Shown: positions 40,916 to 57,400, numbered from the stretch's first letter. The stretch is 64,000 nucleotides of DNA from Lepas anatifera (GCA_034440635.1 JAOTON010000975.1:186001-250000); one strand, 5' to 3'. The notes: generated by a model from the sequence alone, not told the origin. A program made the numbers and translations.

Positions 40916-42473
40916 ATTTAGGAAGGAAGCTGCCAGCTGCATAATGAAAAATGCCACCACAGGGACATTGTGCGCCTCTGCTAACATGTGGGCGATTGGC
41001 ATTATGGTCAGTGGTGCGCCGTTGGAAGAGGCAACCATGGAGTACAGGTAGGGTCTTTTCTTTCCGACCTGTTGTGTCACGAGATCCGGAGGCGTCGATG
41101 TGCAAGGTGCACGAGGCCAGGTTTTCTCGCTTTAGCGCGTACTCTCCATACAGGTGTACTATCAGCGGAGAATCGGCGATGAAGTGAATGCTCCCCTTCA
41201 AAACCGTGCTCGAGACGTGTAGAATTGCAGACACACGTTGCAGGAGGTCAAAGTGTTCGATGACGTTTCTCGCGTATTCGATACTTCAAGACAGATAAAA
41301 CGTTGTGTATATGTTACGGGCAGTGTGGGATTTCAGGCATTTTGCAAACTGCCCAGAAAGCAGGGCAGTTTGCGAACTGCTCGGCTATTTGGTCAGTTTG
41401 CAAACTACCTGGGCATTTTGCATAGTGCCCGAGCTCTCCGGTCATTTTACAAACTGCCCACCTGGCGGGCAGTTTGCAAAATGACGGGTTTTCACATGAA
41501 TCGGAATGGCTGTAGGTTTAGGGTGAAATTATAAAACAAAAAAGAAATAATTTGACCCACATGACATTGGTTTGAGCCACGTGACAGCAGGACTGGTGGT
41601 GGAATTAGGGGGTACCGAGGGCACCTTGACCCCCTTAAAGGAGAAACCTAAAAACTATTCCTATTGCTTTGAATGGAAATAAATGTATTGAGAAGTCCAT
41701 GCTGCCCCCTTTCAATCCAGGCGTTTTGCCGCTCCTGACAGCAGACGGTGGCCATCCAAACAGCGGTATGAATGCAGCACTCTGACGGGGGTGAATATTG
41801 GGGGCTAATTATTCGCGACTATAGGCCAGAACATTTAATTGAACATTGAGAGCTCCCCTCGGATTTTCCGTCGGCGCTGGAAATTGGCGGCGTGAACGCT
41901 GCCATACTTGCCGTAGCCTATCCCTGATAAATTCCGCAGTTATTCTGAACATTTAAGCTTGGGTCATCTCGGCTAAGGTCATCAGGCCAGGTCAAGTGAA
42001 CTCCCCTAAAATTTTTCGGATTGCATTAGCCAGGACAGGATTAATCTATCGATCTGAAACTTATCACATAATGGGCCCACCGCGGGCAAAAAAACGTATT
42101 CCGGTATTTTTATTTCGTTGCAAGGGTCATGGTGTCAGGAGCGAGGTACGAGTCGAGTCATGATCTCCCCATTGTAAATGCATGGGAAAAACGCAAATTG
42201 GTTGAAAATTCTCTCAATTTCGGTCGGTACGGCTTAGAAGACTTCTTATTCTTGGGATCATTTTTTCTTAGGGCACACTCAAGGTCATTTTGCATGTTTG
42301 ACGTGTGACCTTTGAGAGGTCATTTGGGAATACTTAAGTAGGTTTTGATATATACATATAGTGATATATTATGCTTGAGTTAACTTATATATATATATAT
42401 ACATACAAAAAACGAACCCACTGCTGCCGGGAGAGGGCATGGGCCGCCCCATTATCGTGAGTGAGCACGAAAC

Positions 42474-42538
<65 letters not shown>

Positions 42539-43834
42539 TTTCCTCGTTTCTTCGAGCTTTCACCAATAAGTCTGTCCTTGAGGCGCGGATCAACGGTGAT
42601 TCTATCATTGTCAGCATGATCTTCAATTTGTCTGAAGAGTAGTTCAATTTCGGTTTTCTTGTCATATAGGTCCCAAGCTGTCTGTATGTGACAGTTAAGT
42701 CCGAGATCCAAAAAACGTGTTTGGGCATCGGTAAGTGTAATCGAGGATAGGTTTACAAAACCTCTTTTTTGTTCGGGGAGGTTAATGTCACATCCATACA
42801 ACTTGGCAAGCTTCTTTGAAATCCTTAAGTCTGACGCATGTGAATTATTGGCATTTATTTCTAGCTGTTCCAATACTTCATACAGTTGTTTTGAACTGAG
42901 ATTGGCTTCCTTGATTTCAGAAATTAGGTTTCGAATTGTTTGTTTGATTTCATTTGATGCTGTAGCTTTCTTTGATATTTGGTCTTCGATAAGTTTCCGT
43001 TTAAACTCTTTCGTGAAGGATTCAGTTCTGGCGGCCGGGTCAGCAGTTCTTATATTTGTGTATTTTGGCCATATATTTTCTTTCAAACACTGTCGATTGA
43101 ACTTCAGCGAAGAATTCGTTTTAGCTAGTTTTTTGTTTTCGTTTTCGCAGGTTCGTATCAGTTTTTTCACTCTGTTGTCGTTGATGGAAGATAATATAAG
43201 TCCTAAATCGGTAGGCATTACACAGTTATATTATTCACGGCATTTACAGGTACAGTCGACGTTTCGGAGGCTTTCAGCGATCATTATCGAGACATTAATG
43301 ACATAACCACGTAATAATATTACATACAAAAACACATATTATATAAAAGTCGTGGCAGGGTCGAGCGGATTTCAAAAGATGATCGGTTGTATGAAGAATG
43401 AAGCTCACAATATGTATGAATATATGATAACGTGACTAAAGCTTTTAACTTCCTCTTTTGAGCATACACAAAAACATGAGGCCTAAAGCGGACTGAAGGG
43501 CAGATTTTCAACCACTCGACCGAGGACGTCTATATCCGAAGCTTTGCTTCACGGGCGTGGCATACAACGTTCACACTGCCGATCCCGCCCAGCGGCACCT
43601 AACTATAGAGCTGCCACCGACTGATGGCTGGGAACATTTCCAACCCCTTGCTGGGCAGTTCGTGAAATGACCGGAGAGCCAGGCACTATGCAAAATGCCT
43701 GGTCAATTTGCAAACAGATCAAATGGCTGGGTAGTTCGCAAACTGCCCAGCTTTCTGGGCAGTTTGCAAAATGCCTGGGCAGTTCGCAAAATGCCTGAAA
43801 TCCCATACTGCCCGTAACATATGTATATGCAGCG

Positions 43835-43876
<42 letters not shown>

Positions 43877-44057
43877 GTTATATATATATATATAAACGTT
43901 ATATATATATATATATATATATATTTATTTATTTATTTATTTATTTATATATATATATATATATACATACATACATGCACACATACAAAAAACGGACCCA
44001 CTGCTGCCGGGAGAGGGCATGGGCCGCCCCATTATCGTGAGTGAGCACGAAACATTT

Positions 44058-44097
<40 letters not shown>

Positions 44098-44124
44098 CGT
44101 TATATATATATATATATATAAACG

Positions 44125-44155
<31 letters not shown>

Positions 44156-44491
44156 GATATAGGTGAACACACAGAAATTTATTTAAGTTATATTTAATTT
44201 ACAAACGTTTCACTGTTGCACAGCTTCATCAGTGTAATACCAAATTATAAAAATATCAATATCAAATTACAAAGTTCAGCACACAGCAGGACACAATATT
44301 TCAAACTCAATATTTCAAACAGTTTGAAATATTGTGTCCTGCTGTGTGCTGAACTTTGTTATTTGATATTGATATTTTTATAATTTGGTATTACACTGAT
44401 GAAGCTGTGCAACAGTGAAACGTTTGTAAATTAAATATAACTTAAATAAATTTCTGTGTGTTCACCTATATCACATTATGTCTGTGATAAC

Positions 44492-44559
<68 letters not shown>

Positions 44560-47500
44560 CGCTGCATATACATATGTTACGGGCAGTATGGGATTTCAGG
44601 CATTTTGCGAACTGCCCAGGCATTTTGCAAACTGCCCAGAAAGCTGGGCAGTTTGCGAACTACCCAGCCATTTGATCTGTTTGCAAATTGACCAGGCATT
44701 TTGCATAGTGCCTGGCTCTCCGGTCATTTCACGAACTGCCCAGCAAGGGGTTGGAAATGTTCCCAGCCATCAGTCGGTGGCAGCTCTATAGTTAGGTGCC
44801 GCTGGGCGGGATCGGCAGTGTGAACGTTGTATGCCACGCCCGTGAAGCAAAGCTTCGGATATAGACGTCCTCGGTCGAGTGGTTGAAAATCTGCCCATCA
44901 GTCCGCTGTAGGTGCACTGGGGCAGGATCGGTCATATAGTCGTCGCGTGTTGAGCCGATCGCTGGCAGGACGTAATAGCAAAAGCGTCGAGACTCCTCAT
45001 GGGCTCCCCAACGGCCAATTCGATGAAAAAACAAAAATTGTGCGGTGCAAAAAGCGAGCAGAATAAACCTATGTATATAAATTGCCTTCGTCTTCAAAAC
45101 GGCACCTTCCGAACGAACAAAGACCTTTAATGTTTGGGTTGAATAGTAGAGAAGCAAAGTTTGGGTAGCAGAGTCCCACGACAAGGCTCTTCGATGGCTT
45201 CTTTGTTGAAGTCACACAGACTGTGTTTAACCTGGAGGCAGTGATCCGTCCGGCCCGCAGATGGAACCAGGCTTTGGTCTTGGACTGTTCCCTAGAGGGC
45301 TGCTCTGCCGGCCTTTATTTCGCTCTTACCGCACTGGTAGACTCCTACCATCGCTGAGGCCAGTGCCAGCAGACCTCCTTAGGAAATGAGAAGCCTCTCT
45401 TTCTCAAAGGGACCCGACAAAAGCTTTGGCAGCCTCCCATCCAAGCTCTTAGGTATATATGCCATAGAGAATGGCTCCACGATGGACAGCAACGCTGGCT
45501 TTGTTTTGCACTTCGACAAGGACGTCATGAAGTCATGTATTTCACTTGCTGTAGGTGGCTGAATGGTCGGATGGTGCGATGATGATGAACTGGGTCTTGG
45601 CTTTTCAGAGAACTTTTGTCCGAGAACTTTTTGCCCTTCACTCGTCTAGGCTCAAGGTTCTTCACTGGACCTGGAAGAACCCAGTAAACTCTTGTCAGTG
45701 ACGGTTAATGAGCTTCTTCGCTGTGTTCTGCAGGGATTCGTCCGGCAAGTAAAGATTGGAGCAACTGGGTGTGACGCACCCGGGGCCCCAGTCAGCCTTG
45801 GGAGGCACTTGTCGCATCGCCGCGGATACATCTTTTCTAGCCCTCCGACGGCCGCCGCCTCTTCCGACTTCGGTCGGTTAGAGTCGGCGTCTGTCGTCGG
45901 TGGCTCTGGTGATGAGGTCCGCGGCGATGCTGATGGCTGCCTTACGGGCCCTTTGTTGCCTGGTCGGTAACCGTATTGGATCGGGTCAGTTCTGTCCTGC
46001 ACCTCCCAGTATGTAGCTCGTGTTTGTTTTTGTTTTATTTTGTTGATTATTTTTAGTTCCTGTCCTCTTTTTACGCTTCAGTTATTGGTCCCACAGTTAT
46101 TTGCCTTCTTCGGCTTTTTATGGGTGTAAGGCGCCCACTCGAGGCCTATCTCGAGCCCCGGCGACGAGGTTGACGGGATCCTGGGGGGTTGAGGTCCCCC
46201 TCGGGCGGGTCAGTCCCGAGGGCTCCAACACGCCCCCTTGGCCCAGATATCTCGATCCAACCGGGGGTAAGCCGTCCGTAGGCTGCCGCGGGCGGCCTAG
46301 CTATGCAGCAGTGTAGCACTGCCGCTCGGTTTAGCTGGGCAGGGGGGATTATGTTTCGGGCGTGCGGTGCGGCGCCCTTCGCGGTTGGGACTGTGATAGT
46401 TCTTGCCGGGCGCGACGCGGGCCGGGGTTTCGGAAACCGTCGTTTTTCGAGACCCCGGCCTGTTGCGCGCGCCTGATGGACTGCAGTCTCCTCTGCGTGA
46501 GGGCTGCCGCGTTTTGCTTCGTCCCGACTCATGGCCCTGCCGGCCCACTGGGCTGATGGCGTCAAGGGGTGGGTGCGTTCTGATCGGAGGGGTCGCGTGA
46601 GTATCTCTCGCCCCTCTGAGACGGGCGCACCTGCCCCTGTAGGCACTGTACCAGCCCCCGGGCCCAGCTATTAACAGCTGGTAACCCGGGGGGCCGAAGG
46701 TAAACTGATCCGTCATGGCCTCCTTAAATGCTCAACCACTCACTGAATCGACCGCACGGACTCCGACCCCCGCAACGACATTGACCAGCTCCAGCTCACC
46801 CTATGATGCCGCCGATAGGATGGATGACAGGGTTGAAACACCCCGCGTATTGACGATTCGGAGTGAGGACCCGTCGGTCAAGTTGAACCCTTTCCAACTG
46901 CACGCTGCTCTCAAAGCATACGGAAATCCGAGCGACGTTTTTTGCCGGACCAACGGGAACATAGACGTTGAGTTTACCAACGGCACAGATGCGGCAAAGC
47001 TACTCCAGGCTACCTGCCTTAGTGTTAGAACCACGAATGGCACAAGGTCCATCCCCATCACAGTTGTCCCGCACGCCATGAAAAACAGTAGCAGAGGTGT
47101 CATCACCTCTCCAGAGCTAGAGGATGTCTCGGAGGACGAGATTCTCGCGGAAATGAGATATCAGGGCGTAGTAGGCGTTAAAAAGATGTCCAGGCGAGAA
47201 GAGGGAAAGCTAACTGGCACGGGTACGATTACACTGACATTTACAGGACGCGACCTGCCTGAAAAGGTATTTGTTGGTTGGCGCTCTATCCGTGTCCGAC
47301 CGTTCGTTCCTAACCCAATACGGTGCTTTAAATGTCAGTCATTTGGACACTTTGCAAACACCTGCAGAGCCAAAGAGCGCTGCGGTCGGTGCTCGGAGCA
47401 GGGACACAGCTCGAAAGCCTGCAAGGCAAAACAGCTGAAATTTTCTAACTGTGGTGAAGCCCACGAAGCCTGGAGCAGAACCTGCCCCAAGCTAACGCGG

Positions 47501-50500
47501 GCCAAAGAAGCTCTTAAGAAGAGGGCACAGGGATCCGGAGCAGCGATCCCTGTCACCCCAGCCGCAGTGACACTGGTGGCTGCGGCGAGGCCAAGGTCTC
47601 CAGCAGCAGCTGGCTCACCTTCATACCGAGATACCTTGCTCGGATCTAGCACATCCATCGAAAACGTCTCACAAAACACTAGAGTGAATGAGCTATCTCA
47701 CTTAACGATGCAGAGCCTGGTTCAGATCCTACGACGCTTCATCCCACACACAGGGCCGCCCAGCACCCTGCCGGTAAAATAAACGGCCGAAAAGGCCACC
47801 CAGTGCGACCTGACTAGGACACGAGACACATGCCGCCACTCAGACCGAGGCTCCTGATGATATGACTGCTACTGATGCGGCCGAAAACATCACAGTCGCA
47901 CCAGCTGCTGACGAGCCAAGCGATTCCCCGCCCAACACAAAGCGCCCCAGAGTCGACGCTTCCCCAGCAAGTGAAGCCCAAAGCCACTCAGAGCCGCAAA
48001 AGACGCATGAAGTAGGGTCATGCCAAACTAACACAGAAAGCCCGGTGACTGAGACATCTGCCACAAATACCGCAGTCGGGAAGGAGACCACCCCAAAAAA
48101 AACTCACAACAAGCAAACATCTCGAAACCCCAGTCGCACAGATACAGCAGCCTAGGAAAGTTACAACACGTACGGAGGTCACGGATTCAGAGAAAACAAA
48201 GGAGTCTGATCAGATGCCTCCCCCTCCCAGTGATGCAGCAGCGCCGCAAAGGACACAGAAACAACGACAAAGTGAAATCACCAACAATCAAACACAAAGT
48301 AAGAAACGTAAACTTGTATCCCCAACAAATACAAATCGCTCAAACAGTAACAACAACACAAATATGGCCGCGAAACAAGGAACAGGACACCCGTTCCGAT
48401 CCAGCAAAGGTGTCCAGTTAGAAATTCCTCGAGTATCAATAAAAACAACTCACCAACAAACAAAACACAATCTCTCTGAGCGGGCTCCATCAATGGAGAA
48501 CCTGGGGCCTGCGCAAGCAGACTTACGGAATTTTGCGAACCTTAGGCAGCGGATACGCAGGCCCACACCTGCACACGACGGGAGACCGTCATATGCGGGC
48601 GATGAATATATGGTGGAGAGGCCTGTCTTCACCAGGCGCTCACCTCCACGAGATTGCAATGTCCCTCCACGGGAGGTACGAAATTGGAAGTCGCGCGTGG
48701 GCTGAAGGGAGCCGGAGATGTTTGACGGGAGGGGTTGGGGGGCATAATGAACGGTGCGGGTTTTAAACTAGGACAGCTTTTACACACCTCACTAGTACTT
48801 TACTCAATGACACACGTATTACAGTGGAATATAAGAGTGTATAGGGCAAACCACACTGAGCTGCAAACGTTGTTAGCACCTAAAACTCCTGCTGTGGTTG
48901 CGTTACAGGAAACCAAGCTTAAACACGATTATATATGTCAACAATTACATTATAGAACGTTTCGCCACGATATCTAATCTCCGACAATTGCCCATGGCGG
49001 AGTATCTCTGCTCGTCCATTTTAGCGTTCCTTCTTATTCATTTCGCTTGAGAACTAGCATCCAGGCTGTTGCTGCAACTGTAGACTTCGGACAACATAAA
49101 GCAACAACAGTATCTATATATCTCCCTCCCAGTGAAGCTTTTCCGGAGGAGGCACTTAATAATTTAATCCAACAATTACCAGCAAACTACATACTACTGG
49201 GCGATTTCAACGCACACGACACAATATGGGGATGTCCGCGGACAAATAGGCGAGGCCGACGCTTGGAAGAAATAATTCACCGTTTTGATATATGTCCTTT
49301 CATCACAGGAAACCCAACGCACATCTCACTACCATCAGGGGCAACATCTGCAATCGAGTTGTCTCTTTATTCACCCTCATTGACCGATCGTTTTAAATGG
49401 CGAACGCATTCCCACCCGGTGGCCGTGTGGTAGTGACCACTACCCAATCTGGCTGTGATCTGAGACCCCACATCCGGGTAATAGAACACCGCAATGGAAC
49501 TTGCGGCGGGCCGACTGGGAAGGTTTTACCTCCGACTGTATTCTTGATCTTATACCTGACGAAGGCAAGACTGCTACTATACTTGAAGAAGAGATGCGTG
49601 CGCAGATAATTGACTCTGCACATAGGTTTATCCCCATGACTGGCTCCCTACCACGGCGCATCCCCATGCCCTGGTCGGACGGTGGAATGTCATCGTGCCA
49701 TTAAAGAACGCCGGCGGTGGTGCTTAAAGATATTTACAAAAAGACCGACAACTATTAATTTAATACAATACAGACGCGCCGTACTGTTACCAGTCCTACC
49801 GAGGTAGCATATATTTTTGGTAGGGTCTGGGTAGCTCGGTGGCGGATAGGATGCGACGATCCGAGGTTTACTAGGCATAGACGGCAGAGTGGGCGCTGCC
49901 CTGTGAATTTTAGCTCACCTGATAACCTCTCCTTTAAAGAACCTTTCACGATGGCGGAACTCCGGACAGCACCCTCACGGGCGAGGAGCACAGCTGCTGG
50001 CCCAGATCGCATCCACATTGACATGTTGAAAAACCTCAGCGAACGTTCTGCTACTGTTTTCTTCTTTTAACTGGATGTGGGCTACGCATGACTTCCCAGT
50101 GCCTGGGGAAATGCCACTATTATTCCGGTTTTAAAACCTGACAAGGATGGCAGTGACCCTTTACATTACAGACCCATCGCCCTGACATCTTCTGTCTGTA
50201 AACTTTTCGAGCGCATGGTGAGCGCGTGGCTGATGTGGTACTTTGAGAACATTGGTTTTTTTTCTCTGACGCTCAGTGTGGGTTTCGTGCGGGCCGTTCT
50301 ACCACAGACCATCTCGTATCGTTGGACACATCACTGCGCCGCTCTTTCGCTTTGCGACAACACGTATTTGCTCTGCTATTCGACGTTGAAAAGGCCTATG
50401 ACACAGCCTGGCGCCACGCAATTTTACAGCAAGTACGAAAAGCCGGTATCAAGGGCCACATGGGGTATTTTAAAGACAATTTCATGAAACGACGTAATTT

Positions 50501-53500
50501 CAGAAACAGAGTTGGAAACTCCTTGTCTGACAATTTCTGCCAGGACAGTGGGGTGGTCCAAGGTGGAGTTTTAAGCTGACAGTGACACTGTTCGGCATTT
50601 TGATTATCGATATATGCGACGCCCTGCCTCCCACAGTCGAGAAGTCTCTGTTTGTCCATGACTTTGCCGTGTGGTTGAGTACCTCCACATCGATCTCAGC
50701 CCAAAGACAACTACAAATATGTATCGACCGGCTTACCGAATGGAGTCTGAGGAACGGTTTTAGGTTTTCGACGGAAAAACTGTGTGCATGCATTTTTGTC
50801 GTCGCCGAACATGTCCCGACATCAGTCTCCGGTTGTACGGACGTAGAGTCCCAGTTGTGCCGGAGGCCAAGTTTCTTGGCATGACACTGGATAAACGCGT
50901 GACATACGCACCGCATATATCACTTTTGCGCGACAAGTGTTTTAAACGTATGAATGTTTTGAAAGCGATCTCCCGTACATCATATGGCGCGGACAGAATG
51001 TCACTTATTCGACTCTATCGCGCTCTGATCAGGTCTGCCTTAGATTTTACGGCTCAGTAGCATACGACAGCGCCCTTAACAGCGTCAAGCAGCCCCTGGA
51101 CGCTGTTCACCATGCTGGTATGAGCATAGCAACGGGTGCGTTCCGAACCTCCCGCAGAGCCTGTCTCCTCGTCGACGCCAATGAACCGCCGCTTGATCTC
51201 AGACGTAAAAAGCTAGCACTCGCATACACCTGCAAGATTCGTCAATATCCCTCCCACCCGACTCACAAGTGGATATTCGATGAGCTGTCCACAGCCCCTC
51301 TCGGAACAACACGGTCCTCGTCGTCACTTGCACTCTGCACACGCGTATCACAATGGCTTGATGGTTCTGACATAAATCTGGAACAGATCGCTGAAACTAG
51401 ACCGCAGCGCATAGAACCATGGCGACTCACTACTCCCAAATGCGACCTCCACTTGCTGCGCCATAAAAAGTCTTCAATCCTGCCTACAGAGTTCTTAGAC
51501 CTAGCTATGCACAAGATAGGAACCTAATCAGGATTTACGAGATTTTACACCGATGGTTCTAAGGGCGCCAGAGGCGCCGGCAGTGCCTTTGTGGGGGGAC
51601 GGAATGAGCAAAGGCTTCAGTTTGCCTGCGACTGCTTCAGTTTTTACCACGGAACTAAACGCTATTTTACGGGTTTTACGAGATACTGCTATAGTAATTG
51701 ATGCAGGTGTAAATTCCCCAAACATAAGATCGCTGAACATTTCCTTTCGACGGTAAAAAACGCACTTTGTCCGGAACACCGTAAACGGCTGACTGACTTA
51801 ACTGCTGTAGGTACTGCCGCTGGTTTCCGGTATCAGCTGATCATGGCCAGAACCCAGAGGTATGTGGTGTCATGTTTCGGAAGCTATCGACGTTGTATCA
51901 ATTTGCCACTCAGCACCATATACTATACTGTATATACTCACCATATACTCAACTCAGTCAGACGCTAGAGTTAAGAAACTGTTCTCTAACCTGTCAACTT
52001 CTTTGACCCGTCACGGCCTAAATAATATTGACATGATCCAAAAAGTAATCGTATGATTTCTTCATTATTCCTGATGTGCCGTATATTCACGGTTGTCCAC
52101 CGTGAATATATCAGACAGTTCAAACAGTGAAATGATCAGAATTCGTCTAGCATTAGAAGAAACAATCAGGCTTGAAATATCGTTCAAATAAAACACAAAA
52201 AACATCCTGGAGCAGTATAAGCAGCAGCCGTAGTTGTTCATGCGCATCAAATTATGTACTTTTTTTAAGATGTTTCTTGCGTTTTGTATTCAATTCTGAA
52301 TTATCCTGAAAGTGCAGTCATGACGACCGGTTATGGTGGAACAAATATTCTGACTTTCTTCAAGATCAAATTATGTACTTAGCAGACGATTATATATAAT
52401 CTTAAGTCAGGGTAGGTAGTGATACATTAGAGGGATCAGGGATTTCATAGCTTTGTTGAGATTGAGATGTGTAAGAACCTATGTTAATTTGTTTCTTTCA
52501 GTTTTAACTGTCTCCACTCACCGATATATGCATAAAGATGCATGCCACTTGCCACGGAACAACTGGCTACCTGTGTAGTGAAGCCGACCTTCATTTTCTT
52601 GAAAGGCCCCCAGAAAGACATGGTCCTTTTTTAGTTTTGGTGCACTCCGTAGCCATTGGCGGACGCAGGGGGCCATTCCGGCCATGCCCCCAAGCGCTGG
52701 AGGGGGCCATGGCCGGAATGGGCCCCTTGCATCCGCCAATGGTTACGGACCGCACGCAAAACAAAAAAAAACTGAGGGCAAACTATCTTTTGGCCCCCCC
52801 AAAGCCGGAAATTTTTCGAAAAAGGTTTTTACACTAGGTCTATAGAAAAAAATCGCTCCCCTCCCTCCCCGAGAGCGATCATGTACTTGGAGAGGTAGCC
52901 TATACTAGGTCTGTCGAGCACTGAAAAAGGTGTTTACGCTAGGTCTGCAGAGCAAAAAAATAGTTTTCACCCCCAGGAGGAGAGGCAGACATGGGTTTGC
53001 CCCCAACTCGGGTCTGCGTCCGCTCCTGTCCGTAGCTTACGTTGCGTGTATGCCTTGTAGAGTTGCTCGATAAGCCACCATCCACATTCATATCGAGGCC
53101 TTCCTCGATAGGCCGTCAGCTCAAGATGCCACCGTCCACATGCACGTCGTGTTTGAAAAGGCAGTTTTGGAGGCACTTCAGGAGGTGTGGTGGACCAAAC
53201 AGCCACAATTGGCATGTCATTTATCCTGAAGACTGGCTCTTCTTCTGTGATGCGCAGTCTTTTGTACAGAAGCTCCTGATTGGGCTTGCCCGTGACACTG
53301 ATAACGATCAGGCCAGTCCCTGGCCTTCCTGACACGTGGTAGAAGCAGCTCTTCCATTGTTGACGCAGGCGCGGGCCCCGAGCTCCGGAAATCCCCGCGT
53401 GCAGTGATCCCTCACACCATGAGCGTCAGGGCGTGGCCTGCCACGCGACTGGTCCTGCCCAACTGGCCGTAATCTTCGTATGTATCAACAAAGTCTTCCC

Positions 53501-54316
53501 CGTGGAGGCAGTCAGCCTTGGTTTGAGCAGAACTTCGTCGAAGGAGAGCGCAAATAGGCTTTCACTCTCAGAAGCAGTCGCCATTTTGTTGTTTTTTCAG
53601 AATGCTGAAAACAGTGGCCTGAAACCCTGGGAACATTTGAATGTGCTGTATTCTGTTTCGTAGAACTCGAAAGCTCGGCAGGAAAAAACGAATCCTCAGG
53701 TGCCGGTAGGCCCTCGCTCCCTGATAGAAGATGGCGAGACATTCACCAGTTCTTCGTCATTGTAGCGCCGACTGCGTGGTTTTCCTGATGTCGACCTAAC
53801 CTGCATTAACCTGCAGGTCTGGAAGCACCTTTGACAGTATTGGCACTGCTGGTTGCGACCGGCCGAAATGGGCGAGCCGGAAGAACCTCCCGAACTAATG
53901 ACTCCGGTCGGGGCAGAGGCAGAGGCACTCTGCTGGTCCGACGCTGTGTTTGTTGCATTATTTGGGCCGAGGAGTTGGGACCTACAAGGGCTGGCAACCC
54001 CTGTAAGCCAAAGAAGCCTGATATGTTAGCCGGCTAGTTTTGACGCGAACGGTTTCCAGCTCCCACCGCGTGGAGGTATAGCTAGGCACAATTTCTCAAG
54101 AGGATGAAGAGGCCAAAGACGAATCAAGGCCAACAGCAACCCCAAGAGACTTCAGGAGCCAGGAAGGGCAGATTGTCAATGGTGGCCAGTAATGAAAAGA
54201 ATTACAGCCAGCTAACAACTAGGGTCAACGAAGTAGCTTCAAAGATGCCGATGCACCCTCCGTGTTACCATGCATATGCTCCAAAGTATTGCAACTGGTA
54301 TCTTTCTTCAAAATCA

Positions 54317-54407
<91 letters not shown>

Positions 54408-57400
54408 TTTCAAGCACTGCCGATTAAACTTCAACGAAGAGTTCGTTTTGGCTTGTTTTCTGTTTTCGTGTTCGTAGGTTCGTATAATTTTCTTCACTCT
54501 CTTGTCGTTGATTGAAGATATTATAAGTTCTATAGGCATATAATATAATCTATATAGCATCTATAGGATAATATAAGTTTCTGTAGGCATTACACATACT
54601 TATATTAGTCGTAGTATTTACATGAATAGTCGACGTTTTGAAGGGTTACAGCGATCATTATCGAGACATTTGAAGACCAGTCCTTGGCCAACAGCTTTTC
54701 CGCGTGCCACGTGTCGAAGGAGTACGCTACGTTTGGTATGGTTTCGCCTGTGATTTCGCATGCGTATCAATCTGTATATTAATAGCAATAATAATAATAG
54801 GTTTTATATATATTTCGCCTGAATTCTTATATCAGAGAATTACGGTTTCTCTATGGGAAATGACCCATTATTATTTGCGATCCACTTCGTATTCTATGCG
54901 GTTGTCAACCACGTAACAAACTTTCCATTCCATGCGTTTGTCGTTGACTATCAATCAACGCCACCAGATTAGCTATCGACACTAGTCATATAGTTACTCA
55001 GTTCTCGCGAAGCAGCTGAAGCAGCATGACTGCTGGTGCCAGCCAATAAGCCCTTGCTTCTCGTTGGTTATGTTAGGTCATGATACATGTCCGAAAAGAA
55101 GTTCTAGCAAAACAAGCCCCTGCTTCAAGTTCTGCAGCCCTGACCACCGACACCAGCCGCGTAGTCCTCCCACTAGGTACGGCTCCTCGAACCGCCCAGC
55201 CCGGCCGCCTACCTGCGAGCACGAGTCCATCTGGTGACCATCCATGCAAAGGTTGAGATCCTGACGCATGACTTGCTCAAACGCCTCCTCCACCTCAGGA
55301 TACACGACCTGGTTGCTCACACGCTGGTAGGCATTTGCGCTCAGCATTCCCAGGTTGACAGTGTTGTACAGCCGGCTCACTCTCTCGTAATGGTTGCCAA
55401 TGGATAGTCAAGAAAACAGTAAGACCCTGTATTTTGACGTGATTTATAACCATATGTTGTGCTGTGCTGTTCTGTGTTGTGTAAAACATATGGAAAATCA
55501 ACTTCATTCCGCTAAATTCGATGTAATTAATTTTTGTGTTGTTTTGGTTGTTTATGTTCAAGACGGATACGCTCGACGTGGTTAGGTTAACTCCACGTCA
55601 GTGTTCTGATTGCCAACTGGATATATCTTCATATTTTATTGCAGTACCGTTCTGCTATATATTGTTGATAAGCAAGTTCGACTTTTCCCGTGGCCTCTCA
55701 TGACATATTGCCCAACATGTCCAAGAAAAATACCACAAATAAATCAGTATTGGCCAATTCTCCAAGGTCCAAGGCCGTAATAACAGAAACATGAAACATA
55801 TTGTGGAAAAAAATACACCGCCAAAAATGACCAGTAACGGAGTTTTCGTACCTAAACACACCGAATGTGCAGCACCAGGGTTTCGGGAACATCGTGCGCA
55901 TGAGGGCCACTGGCCATTAAGTCAGATAATCTTTCCATGACCACCTACCAGTCATCGTGATTGCTGCTGTAAATAGTGTTCAGAATGCTGTTTTTGCGCT
56001 CCATAGCAGAGGAAAACCATCGTAGAACGAACGACTCATCCATGCATTTGCTGCTGGTCTGCAAATAACAATAACCATTTGCTGGAGGGTATAGTACTGG
56101 ATAAAACAAATCCGACCATTGCATCTTATTGGAAAGGTTCCGGGAACATTGTGTTTGTACTTCAGGCACATGTTGGCTGCCTGCCTGAACCCAAGTGATG
56201 CCTTAGATCTAAGACATAAGTCGAATGATAACCACACCTGACTAACGTACAGCATTGCTGGATGAATAATTTTACTACAAACAAGGAACTTAACAATAAA
56301 AAACATTCCCACGAAATCTGGAAGATATGCAAACCATCCATACACTGTCATGACATACCCAAGTGATATGAAAGGGGAGCGAGTGTCTCTTCACGGAGCT
56401 CTTCGACAGTTCTCCATACGAATGACAGGGAATGTTGATGAGGTCAAGCAGCTGCTTAAGCTGACGGGTGCAGATGACGGCGGATCCCTGCGGCTCGTTA
56501 GTGTAGGCTCCTGATCATAGTCCAAGTCTCCATCTTCTTTCCCCGAGTCTACATCAATAGTCTGAGAATAGTTCGGTGTCATCACGGAGCTTTGCGAATA
56601 CCAATTCAGCTATTAGCGGATTCCCGTACCACTTTCACGCCAAGGCAAGAGGCACTTTGAGTTCACACAAACACACGGCTAATAAAACAATACAGCGCAT
56701 TCATAGTCCCAAAATGAAATAAACGCGACGGAGCAAGACAATAGAAACACGCGGTTGGTGGAGACCCTGAGAAAACGGTTAATAATACACTGAGCAGCGG
56801 CTGAGCACTGAGCAAACCAAAAAACCGCAATGTTTTGGCGCAAATGAAGAGTCTCGGTATCCATAACAACAATCAAGGACTATTCATTTCAAATAAATTG
56901 ATAATAACATAGATTAGATGCATCTTAAGGAAATATATTATTTGAAACATGATTACTATTTTAAAGAAAATTTGCTCACATTTTATGTGAAAAAGACAAA
57001 ATACAGCGGGAAAGTGCTAAACAGTCCCAGGCACACCAATAAAGTACCAGATCACCGTTGGAAAGTACCAGAGTACCAACCAGACCCTGATAGTACCAGT
57101 ATTTGGTACTATAGTACCAAAGCGGCAACCCTGTGCTGGCACAATAGCTCGGCTCGCGTAAACTACTCCACCACATCTCCACTTCCGTCGAACTCGGCGA
57201 TGATCCGGGCATCAAACACTGGCCCGCTCACAGCCCGAGGGGGCTCTGTAACTCCAAGACGTTCATTCATGGTGCCGGAATAGCTTGTAGCAAGATCGAC
57301 CTGTTCTCTTAGTAACTCGGTGTATTCTCTCCTCCGTGTCTCCGACGCTTCAACGCGAACGCTCGTCCTCACCGGCCCATCCTTACTCCATCTCCATTCC